DNA of 13,793 bases from assembly GCA_937874515.1 (NCBI GenBank), contig CALNBV010000001.1, forward strand, positions 1 through 13,793, given 5' to 3'. Shown piece by piece: positions 6,922 to 12,464 of the stretch. Source of the DNA: an uncultured Paenibacillaceae bacterium. GTDB taxonomy: Bacteria > Bacillota > Bacilli > Aneurinibacillales > Aneurinibacillaceae. The position numbers and the translations under genes were made by a program. Position 1 is the stretch's first letter. Each line of letters begins with the position of its first letter. The notes below the pieces were generated by a model, which had not been told where the DNA came from, did not search any database, and saw nothing but the letters and a program-made list of their open reading frames with translations.

Positions 6922-8343
6922 ATGAGTTCAGTATTAAAAAAGTTGCCCTTTGGGGTGAAATTAGGGGTTTTATTAAGCACACTGTTGCTTCTTCCCCTAA
7001 CAGCATTTGCTGCGGAAGGCGGCGCAACAATTGATACCGGGGATACAGCCTGGGTGCTAGCTTCAGCTGTTCTGGTATTATTAATGACTGTTCCTGGATT
7101 GGCTCTCTTTTATGGTGGATTGATGGGTAAAAGAAACGTTCTATCCACTACCATGCATAGCTTATCCAGTATCTTAATTGTAACTGTTGTCTGGGTTCTG
7201 TGGGGTTACACACTTGCATTCGGTACAGACGTTGCCGGAATAATCGGTGGTTTAGATTTTCTCGGATTTAATGGTGTAGGCATGGATGCTACTACTTTAA
7301 CTGTACCTCATATCATCTTCGCAATGTTCCAGATTATGTTTGCCGCATTAACTGTTGCTTTGATCTCTGGTGGTATTGCAGGGCGAGTTAATTTTGGAGC
7401 ATGGGTACCATTTACAATCCTTTGGACCACATTCATTTATGCCCCTTTTGCCCACTGGGTTTGGGGCGGTGGTTGGTTAGCTCAAATGGGCGAACTTGAT
7501 TTTGCCGGTGGGACTGTTGTTCATATTCTTTCAGGTGTAAGTGCATTAGTTGCAGCTCTCGTCATAGGTCCTCGTCTTGGTTATCCTAAAAAATCATTGC
7601 CACCACATAACGTTGTTTATTTCCTTGCTGGTGCAGCATTGCTTTGGATTGGCTGGATGGGCTTTAATGCGGGAAGCGCCCTTTCCGCTGGGGCACTTGC
7701 CGCTCAAGCTTTTGCTACAACACAGGCTGCAGCCGCTGCTGCTGGTTTTACCTGGTTTGTTCTTGAATGGATTCTTCGCAAAAAACCAACCATTGTTGGT
7801 GCAGCTACTGGTTTAATTGCAGGTTTAGTTGGGATTACCCCGGCCGCTGGATTCGTAACTGTTCCTGCAGCCCTTGTTATCGGTTTTGGTGCAGCCCTAA
7901 TCTGTTACTTTGGCGTAAACTTTATGAAGGCAAAATTGAAATACGATGATACCCTCGATGTATTTGGTGTTCACGGCCTTGGTGGGATTTGGGGTGCAAT
8001 TGCAACAGGTATTTTTGCAACAACATCCATAAACCCAGCTGGTAAAGACGGCTTGTTATACGGAAACCCAGAACAGCTTGTAACCCAATTAATTGGTGTA
8101 GGAACAGCCATTGCTTTTGCAGCCATTGGTACTTTCGTAATCTTAAAAGCAATTAGCCTCTTTACATCTCTAAGAGTAAGCAAAGAAGAAGAAATCAACG
8201 GACTTGACTTTAGCCAACATGGTGAGCTTGCTTACAATACTTTTGAACCAACCACTAGTGATTTAAGTGCAGCTTCCCTTGAAGAAGAAGCCCATTTGGC
8301 CATAACTGGGAAACCAAGTACGAAAGAGGTGGTTAATCCGTGA
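6922..8343 (+). CDS. amtB: Ammonium transporter (Amt family)
   Basis: This is a trimeric membrane channel that brings ammonium into the cell. The 473-aa product has an N-terminal signal-like segment (residues 14-30, ending LTAFA before AEGG), as in E. coli AmtB, where it is cleaved. About eleven membrane helices follow. The twin pore histidines are His201 (GGTVVHILSG) and His351 (VFGVHGLGG). FYGGLMGKRN (63-72), FQIMFA (136-141, phenylalanine gate) and GWMGFNAGSALSAGA (244-258) are family landmarks. The cytoplasmic tail is longer than in B. subtilis NrgA and keeps the GLDFSQHGELAY motif (427-438), with which GlnK would interact. AGGGGGAG lies 7 nt before the ATG. The stop overlaps the glnK GTG start (GTGA), the usual amtB-glnK coupling. 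TnrA-like control is likely from the upstream box. Confidence 0.97.
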   Translation: MSSVLKKLPFGVKLGVLLSTLLLLPLTAFAAEGGATIDTGDTAWVLASAVLVLLMTVPGLALFYGGLMGKRNVLSTTMHSLSSILIVTVVWVLWGYTLAFGTDVAGIIGGLDFLGFNGVGMDATTLTVPHIIFAMFQIMFAALTVALISGGIAGRVNFGAWVPFTILWTTFIYAPFAHWVWGGGWLAQMGELDFAGGTVVHILSGVSALVAALVIGPRLGYPKKSLPPHNVVYFLAGAALLWIGWMGFNAGSALSAGALAAQAFATTQAAAAAAGFTWFVLEWILRKKPTIVGAATGLIAGLVGITPAAGFVTVPAALVIGFGAALICYFGVNFMKAKLKYDDTLDVFGVHGLGGIWGAIATGIFATTSINPAGKDGLLYGNPEQLVTQLIGVGTAIAFAAIGTFVILKAISLFTSLRVSKEEEINGLDFSQHGELAYNTFEPTTSDLSAASLEEEAHLAITGKPSTKEVVNP

Positions 8344-8678
8344 AAATGCTAACCATTATCGTTAGAGCTGAAAAGTTAGGAAGTGTGGTATCAGCCATAC
8401 GTAGCGCTGGAATCCAGGGTATGACAGTAAGTGATGTTCGTGGACACGGTAAACAAAAAGGCGAAACTCATCAATATAGAGGTATGGAATACCATATGGA
8501 CTTTATTTTAAAAAGCAAAGTTGAGATTGTGGTAAATGATGAACAAGTAGAGCCTATTCTTTCTAAAATTAGTGAAGTCGCTAAAACTGGTACACCTGGG
8601 GATGGGAAAATCTTCATTACTGAAGTAGTAGATGCCATCCGAATCCGCACTGGAGAACGGGGAAGTAGCGCCATATAG
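8340..8678 (+). CDS. glnK: Nitrogen regulatory protein PII (GlnK)
   Basis: PII proteins are trimeric sensors of 2-oxoglutarate, ATP and ADP. The amtB-linked form binds the AmtB cytoplasmic face and blocks ammonium entry when nitrogen is ample. The 112-residue product has the PII signature in order: IRSAGIQGMTVSDVRGHGKQKG (20-41), the T-loop with Tyr46 and Tyr51 in HQYRGMEYHMDF, KVEIVV (60-65), and the C-terminal TGTPGDGKIF (86-95) and IRTGERG nucleotide-binding parts. Tyr51, the uridylylation site in proteobacteria, is present, but this does not prove modification in a Firmicute. Start is GTG at 8340, overlapping the amtB stop by 4 nt; an ATG two codons downstream (8346) is an alternative. 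The iclR-type gene follows after 49 bp without a visible terminator. Confidence 0.96.
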   Translation: MKMLTIIVRAEKLGSVVSAIRSAGIQGMTVSDVRGHGKQKGETHQYRGMEYHMDFILKSKVEIVVNDEQVEPILSKISEVAKTGTPGDGKIFITEVVDAIRIRTGERGSSAI

Positions 8679-8727
8679 AAAACGTAGTTGAACTTATAAA
8701 ATCTTATTAGCCGGGAAAGGGGGATCT

Positions 8728-9453
8728 ATGTCGGATGTAATCAGTAAATCTATTCGTCTCCTCCACGCTCTTAAACCAAGTGAGCAAGAACAAGAATGGG
8801 GGGCGACAGAATTAAGCAAAAGGCTAGATATGCCGGTACAAACGGTACATCGCCTCCTTTCCACCCTGGCAAAACACGGGATTGTCTACAAAAATAAAGA
8901 AACGCGCAAATTTAGGTTAGGGCTAACATTAATGCATCTTGGTTTTATGGTATGGGAAAATCTATCCGTACGTAATATTGCCAGACCAATTATGGAGCAA
9001 CTAACTGTACGAACGAGAGAAAGTTGTTATCTCACTGTAAGAGAAGGGAATGAAGGCATCTTCGTCGATTCGGTAGATTCTCCCCAGTTATTGCGAATTG
9101 CCGAACCGGTGGGGATGCGCCTTCCCCTATATAAGGGAGCTTCAAAAAAAGTTATTCTCGCTCACTTGCCAACGAAAAAACAACTTTCTATTTTAAATGA
9201 ACTTAATTCACCTATTGAACCATTGCAACCCGAACTAGAAAAAATAAAAAAAAATGGCTATGCAATAAGTTTTGGAGAAACAACCGAAGGAACAGCAAGT
9301 GTTGCCGCTCCCATCTTCAACTGGGATAACCAGCCCATCGGATCTATAAGTATAGCTGGTCCTGAAATTCGTTTTAAAAATGAAATAATGGATTATTTTA
9401 TATTTGAAGTGAAAAATGCTGCCCTAGAAATTTCCGAAGAACTAGGCTGGTAA
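8728..9453 (+). CDS. IclR-family transcriptional regulator
   Basis: This is a one-component regulator with an N-terminal winged helix-turn-helix (about residues 5-64; recognition region MPVQTVHRLLSTLAKHGIV, 35-53) and a C-terminal IclR effector domain (about 75-241). Landmarks of the latter are MRLPLYKGASKKVILA (130-145), KKNGYAISFGETTEGTASVAAPIFN (174-198) and the closing GSISIAGPEIRF (205-216). Length (241 aa) is typical. AAGGGGG lies 5 nt before the ATG at 8728. It follows glnK by 49 bp on the same strand, with a terminator only after it, so it is probably cotranscribed with amtB-glnK. IclR proteins usually sense small organic metabolites and often act on nearby genes. I infer, without proof, that it may control this locus or a nitrogen-substrate pathway. 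Ligand unknown. Confidence 0.92.
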   Translation: MSDVISKSIRLLHALKPSEQEQEWGATELSKRLDMPVQTVHRLLSTLAKHGIVYKNKETRKFRLGLTLMHLGFMVWENLSVRNIARPIMEQLTVRTRESCYLTVREGNEGIFVDSVDSPQLLRIAEPVGMRLPLYKGASKKVILAHLPTKKQLSILNELNSPIEPLQPELEKIKKNGYAISFGETTEGTASVAAPIFNWDNQPIGSISIAGPEIRFKNEIMDYFIFEVKNAALEISEELGW

Positions 9454-9459
9454 AGAAAA

Positions 9460-9539
9460 CTTGGCTGGCGCCAAGCCTTTAGGCGCCGGCCTTAGTTGCT
9501 CTTATGTCGATAAGACAAAATTTACAAATTTTTATCGAC
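9460..9539 (+). repeat. Cluster of inverted repeats downstream of the IclR gene
   Basis: A GC-rich hairpin pairs GGCTGGCGCC (9463-9472) with GGCGCCGGCC (9482-9491), with one G-U pair. It competes with a smaller hairpin, CTTGGC (9460-9465) with GCCAAG (9470-9475). A second inverted repeat pairs GTCGATAA (9506-9513) with TTATCGAC (9532-9539). None has a proper T-tract; the true terminator is further on. The GC-rich arm contrasts sharply with the AT-rich surroundings. Confidence 0.7.
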
Positions 9540-9551
9540 TAAAGAAAAAGA

Positions 9552-9580
9552 CATGGAATATAAATTCCATGCTTTTTTTT
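9552..9580 (+). terminator. Rho-independent terminator of the amtB-glnK-iclR transcript
   Basis: An 8-bp perfect stem, CATGGAAT (9552-9559) with ATTCCATG (9564-9571), has an ATAA loop and is followed by C and eight T. It is preceded by an A-rich tract. It lies 98 bp after the iclR stop. Confidence 0.9.
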
Positions 9581-9639
9581 ATTATTAAACCAAGTAAATT
9601 TATCGGTAAAATTATGTATATTTTTCTTCCAATATAAAG

Positions 9640-9645
9640 TATAAT
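9640..9645 (+). promoter_or_regulatory. Possible -10 element for the 92-aa gene
   Basis: A perfect TATAAT lies 40 bp upstream of the ATG at 9686, after the preceding terminator. No good -35 is visible at 16-18 bp, so the call rests on the -10 and position only. Confidence 0.35.
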
Positions 9646-9685
9646 ATTAATAATTAAATCATTAATTTTGTCGGGGTGATTTAGA

Positions 9686-9964
9686 ATGGAATTTTATTGT
9701 GCTCCCTGTCAAAAAGTAACGGAATCATTTGATAATCTTTGCCCCAGGGCTTTTCATTGGTTTAGCAGAGCAAATGGGGAAAAGATTTGGCGTATTCGTA
9801 AATTAAATGAATATGCATACCAATATCTCACCGATGGGGAATATTTCAAATTAAGCAATGAATCCTCTTTGATCCTTTCAGATGTTAGAAGCTGGGACGG
9901 TTTCGACAGTAACACACTTACAGGCATTGATAGCAGCGGAAAACGTTCCTCCATTTTCAATTAA
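9686..9964 (+). CDS. Unrecognised small protein with CxxC motif, 92 aa
   Basis: I recognise no family. The N-terminus is FYCAPCQKV, with Cys5 and Cys8 in a CxxC, and Cys19 follows in NLCPRAFHWF. This could form half of a zinc knuckle or a redox pair, but no second CxxC is present. The middle is aromatic-rich (WRIRKLNEYAYQYLTDGEYF, 36-55) and the tail is Ser/Asp-rich. There is no membrane segment or signal peptide. GGGGTGA lies 7 nt before the ATG, a TATAAT lies upstream, and a strong bidirectional terminator follows 13 bp after the stop, so it looks like its own small transcription unit. It may be lineage-specific. Confidence 0.7.
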   Translation: MEFYCAPCQKVTESFDNLCPRAFHWFSRANGEKIWRIRKLNEYAYQYLTDGEYFKLSNESSLILSDVRSWDGFDSNTLTGIDSSGKRSSIFN

Positions 9965-9977
9965 AGAAGACAAAAAG

Positions 9978-10010
9978 AAAAAGGGACTCTTCATAAAAGA
10001 GTCCCTTTTT
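9978..10010. terminator. Bidirectional terminator between convergent genes
   Basis: A perfect 14-bp stem (9978-9991 with 9997-10010, core GGGACTC/GAGTCCC) with a 5-nt loop is flanked by A5 on the left and T5 on the right. It therefore works in both directions, for the 92-aa gene (plus) and the 140-aa gene (minus). Confidence 0.92.
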
Positions 10011-10022
10011 GTTGAATATTTT

Positions 10023-10445
10023 TTAATGGGTTCTTTTTGTCTGTGCTTCCAATCGTTTTAAACGTCTGCTTAATTTTTTCAATCGATGTTTAAGCGTAGA
10101 TTCCCAATCCCGATCCTCTAACTGTTTAGCTACAGCTAGAAGATCCAGGGCATTATCTATTTGTGAATGTAATACCGCAGATATATTACCATTATCAATG
10201 GAAATACAATTTTCAAAGACTTGTTTCATGGTTTCATTGGAAACAAAATCTCGAAAATCTACTTCCGGGGCAAAATCCTCATGGGCATACTCAGAAAGCA
10301 ATTCATATTCCTCGGAAATATCTGAATGAACATCGATGCGATTGCACACTGGACAGTAAAGAATAGGAACATTGTGAATTTGGGTTTTATAATGGCGCAA
10401 ACTTCCAAGCGCCCCAATCATACTGGCACCGCAACAAAAACTCAC
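10023..10445 (-). CDS. Unrecognised protein with N-terminal zinc-ribbon-like cysteines, 140 aa
   Basis: No named family is certain. The N-terminus carries CCG (Cys4, Cys5) and then YCPVCN (Cys31, Cys34) after the NVPILYC turn. This resembles the YgiT/MqsA-type zinc-binding module, in which a short beta-rich segment sits between two cysteine pairs. The first pair here is adjacent (CC) rather than CxxC. The middle (40-75) is acidic. The C-terminus (about 93-140) looks helical and ends very basic (KHRLKKLSRRLKRLEAQTKR), so nucleic-acid binding is possible but unproven. Start is GTG at 10445, supported by GAGGGGG at 7 nt; no ATG would keep the cysteines. It lies 94 bp downstream of the acyl-CoA dehydrogenase gene on the same strand and ends at a bidirectional terminator. 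Confidence 0.75.
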   Translation of the reverse strand: MSFCCGASMIGALGSLRHYKTQIHNVPILYCPVCNRIDVHSDISEEYELLSEYAHEDFAPEVDFRDFVSNETMKQVFENCISIDNGNISAVLHSQIDNALDLLAVAKQLEDRDWESTLKHRLKKLSRRLKRLEAQTKRTH

Positions 10446-10539
10446 CAGGCTTCCCCCTCTCTACGACCTTTATCTTTTATATTCTATTTTATCGGTACGC
10501 CTCCCTTTTTCCTATCTATAAAATATGGATATCTTACCT

Positions 10540-11670
10540 TTAGATGCCTAGCTTTTTTGCAATAATGATTTTCATCATTTCATTGCTTCCTGCGTAAATC
10601 GCCATTACAGGGATATCTCGAAAGCGGCGCGCAATTGGATATTCCTCCATATACCCGTATCCTCCATGTAAATGCATACATTTCATAGCAATGTTCTTGG
10701 CCTGATCCGTAATCCACCATTTTGCCATAGATACCTGATTGGTTACATCTTCCTTGTTCATAAATTTACGGATAATTTCTTGTAAAAAAGTACGTCCTAA
10801 TTCTATTTCTGTAGCCATTTCCGCTAATGCAAAACGAATGGATTGATAGGAATTTAGGGACTGGCCAAAGGTTCTTCTAGTTTTCACATACTCCGTTGTC
10901 ATTTTCCACATTTCTTCTCCGGCCACCTGTGCACTAATAGCAACCACTAACCGTTCTTGTTGCAACTTTTCCATCATTTGATGAAAGCCCTTTCCTTCTG
11001 CACCAAGAAGATTGGCCACAGGAACTTTGGCATCCTGAAAAAAAAGCTCAGCAGTATCCTGGCAATGAAGGCCTACTTTATTTAATTTTCGACCTCTCGT
11101 AAAACCCGGGGTATCTTTATCTATAAGTAGAAGGCTGATTCCCCTATATGAGGGGACTGCTTGGGGATCGGTTTTACAGGCAACAACGATTAAATCCCCA
11201 TGTATTCCATTGGTTATAAAGGTTTTCTGGCCATTTACAGTATAATAATCTCCCTCTCGTATGGCCGTAGTTTGAATTCCCGCTAAATCTGAACCTGCAC
11301 CTGGCTCTGTCATCGCCACAGCAGTAATTATTTCGCCACTTACACATCGGGGCAGATATTTTTTCTTTTGTTCTTCAGTACCGAAAGATGTAAGATATGG
11401 AACCACAATATCATTGTGCAGACTGATGCCAATCATCCCTGATCCCACTTTTTCTAATTCCTCAATTAAAATCACGGAAAAACTGAAATCTACACCTGCA
11501 CCCCCGTATTTCTCCTCTACTTGAGGGCATAAAAACCCTTGCTCCCCCATCTTCTTCCAAAAATCCCGGGGAACCATTCTCTTTTCTTCCCACTCATCGT
11601 AAAAGGGCTTTGCTTCCTTTTCTAAAAATCTGCGGACTGCTTCACGAAAAATCCGCCGTTCCTGTTCCAT
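10540..11670 (-). CDS. Acyl-CoA dehydrogenase, LCAD/IVD-like catalytic arrangement
   Basis: This is an FAD flavoenzyme that introduces the trans-2 double bond into acyl-CoA and passes electrons to ETF. The 376-aa product shows the N-terminal helical domain (1-115), the beta domain with AMTEPGAGSD (119-128) and TFITNG (150-155), and the C-terminal helical domain with RRTFGQSL (265-272), MHLHGGYGYMEEYPI (332-346) and IYAGSNEMMK (358-367). In short- and medium-chain enzymes the catalytic Glu replaces the Ala in the IYAG motif. Here it is Ala360, and Glu239 in LQQERL occupies the long-chain/isovaleryl-CoA position. Chain specificity cannot be read further. AAGGAGGAGGGG lies just before the ATG. 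No ETF, thiolase or CoA-ligase gene is adjacent in the window. A 140-aa gene follows on the same strand after 94 bp. Confidence 0.93.
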   Translation of the reverse strand: MEQERRIFREAVRRFLEKEAKPFYDEWEEKRMVPRDFWKKMGEQGFLCPQVEEKYGGAGVDFSFSVILIEELEKVGSGMIGISLHNDIVVPYLTSFGTEEQKKKYLPRCVSGEIITAVAMTEPGAGSDLAGIQTTAIREGDYYTVNGQKTFITNGIHGDLIVVACKTDPQAVPSYRGISLLLIDKDTPGFTRGRKLNKVGLHCQDTAELFFQDAKVPVANLLGAEGKGFHQMMEKLQQERLVVAISAQVAGEEMWKMTTEYVKTRRTFGQSLNSYQSIRFALAEMATEIELGRTFLQEIIRKFMNKEDVTNQVSMAKWWITDQAKNIAMKCMHLHGGYGYMEEYPIARRFRDIPVMAIYAGSNEMMKIIIAKKLGI

Positions 11671-11759
11671 ATCCCCTCCTCCTTTTCATACCCTTCCTTT
11701 TATTTATTCTTTATGGGGATTAAAGGAACTTTATGTTATGGAAAAGGCCTTAAACGTGT

Positions 11760-11790
11760 AAAAAACCTGCATCCAAATGGATGCAGGTTT
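11760..11790 (-). terminator. Rho-independent terminator of the peroxiredoxin gene
   Basis: A 12-bp perfect stem (11763-11774 with 11779-11790, core CCTGCATCC/GGATGCAGG) has a 4-nt loop. Read on the minus strand it ends in a T run. It lies 20 bp after the peroxiredoxin stop, separating that gene from the acyl-CoA dehydrogenase. The remaining 11671-11759 holds no clear promoter. Confidence 0.9.
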
Positions 11791-11809
11791 AAATGGTTTA
11801 AATTAAATA

Positions 11810-12334
11810 TTAGAGGTTAGGTTGGCCTGGTTTCCAGTTGATTCCGCAAAGGCCACCAGATTGAAGAGCTTGAAGTACACGAAGAGTTTCTTCAACGTTA
11901 CGTCCAATATTAGTGTTGTGGTTAACAGAGTATTGGAGAACCCCATCTGGATCAACGATGAACAATCCACGAAGAGCAATTCCTTTATCTTCGATAAGTA
12001 CGCCATAGTCTCTAGAAACTTGGTGATTGTTATCAGAAGCGATTTGAATGTTTAATTGGCCAAGGCCATTGTTGATCCAAGCTTTGTGAGAATGAACGCT
12101 ATCAGTGCTTACTGCAAGTACTTCAGCGTTTAATTCGTTGAATTGTGCAGCTGCATCACTGAAAGCAGTGATTTCAGTTGGGCAAATGAAGGTGAAATCA
12201 AGTGGGTAGAAGAACATTACTAACCATTTGCCTTTGTAACCTTCTAAAGATACTTTACCAAATGCTTCACCATTTCCAAGAGCGGTTTCCATTTCGAATG
12301 CTGGTGCTTGAACACCTACTAAACGTTCTGCCAT
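11810..12334 (-). CDS. Typical 2-Cys peroxiredoxin (YkuU-like, AhpC/Prx1 group)
   Basis: It reduces hydrogen peroxide and organic peroxides in the cytoplasm, with thioredoxin the likely electron donor. The 174-residue product has the peroxidatic cysteine Cys51 in DFTFICPTEITAF, the resolving cysteine Cys163 in SGGLCGINWKPGQ near the C-terminus, and Arg122 in ALRGLF completing the active site. STDSVHSHKAW (76-86) and GLGQLN (90-95) resemble B. subtilis YkuU. The absence of an adjacent ahpF fits the thioredoxin-linked type. AGGAGG (12345-12350) lies 10 nt before the ATG. The gene has its own promoter with a perfect PerR box upstream and its own terminator, so it can be expressed alone, although read-through from the aminotransferase gene is possible because no terminator lies between them. 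Confidence 0.96.
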   Translation of the reverse strand: MAERLVGVQAPAFEMETALGNGEAFGKVSLEGYKGKWLVMFFYPLDFTFICPTEITAFSDAAAQFNELNAEVLAVSTDSVHSHKAWINNGLGQLNIQIASDNNHQVSRDYGVLIEDKGIALRGLFIVDPDGVLQYSVNHNTNIGRNVEETLRVLQALQSGGLCGINWKPGQPNL

Positions 12335-12370
12335 TATGTAACAGCCTCCTAATAATAAAGTTTATTTTTA

Positions 12371-12387
12371 TTCCGGGATACCCGGAA
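12371..12387 (-). repeat. Perfect hairpin in the peroxiredoxin mRNA leader
   Basis: TTCCGGG (12371-12377) and CCCGGAA (12381-12387) form a perfect 7-bp stem with a 3-nt loop, about 20 nt after the predicted start site and 20 nt before the ribosome binding site. No T run follows on the minus strand, so it is not a terminator. A 5' mRNA-stabilising hairpin or a protein operator are both possible. Confidence 0.6.
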
Positions 12388-12412
12388 AGTTTGCATTTCC
12401 TTTACATTTAGA

Positions 12413-12442
12413 ATCATAACAAATGTGACAGATAATAGTCAA
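12413..12442 (-). promoter_or_regulatory. Sigma-A promoter of the peroxiredoxin gene
   Basis: On the minus strand, TTGACT (12437-12442) is the -35 and TATGAT (12413-12418) the -10, 18 bp apart, with an extended TG one base before the -10. Predicted start is near 12406, giving a leader of about 72 nt. Confidence 0.75.
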
Positions 12443-12449
12443 TATAAAA

Positions 12450-12464
12450 TTATAATAATTATAA
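12450..12464. promoter_or_regulatory. Perfect PerR box upstream of the peroxiredoxin promoter
   Basis: TTATAATAATTATAA matches the B. subtilis Per box consensus TTATAATNATTATAA at every specified base. The TTATAAT half-site rather than TGATAAT favours PerR over Fur. It starts 7 bp beyond the -35 and abuts the aminotransferase stop codon. Its centre is about 51 bp upstream of the predicted start, further upstream than simple promoter-blocking sites. Confidence 0.8.

Noticed and set aside
7922..8198. Two overlapping minus-strand frames within amtB
   Set aside because: They are antisense to a strongly conserved Amt C-terminal region, including His351, and have no family resemblance.
9463..9491. 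GC-rich hairpin as a rho-independent terminator
   Set aside because: It is followed by TTAGTTGCTC, a poor T-tract. A textbook terminator lies 60 bp further on.
12371..12387. Hairpin as terminator of the yusI-aminotransferase transcript
   Set aside because: On the minus strand it is followed by TAAAAATAAAC rather than a T run, and it lies inside the leader of the peroxiredoxin gene.
12450..12464. Fur box instead of PerR box
   Set aside because: The Fur 7-1-7 consensus has TGATAAT half-sites; here both halves are TTATAAT, the PerR form, and the gene is a peroxiredoxin.
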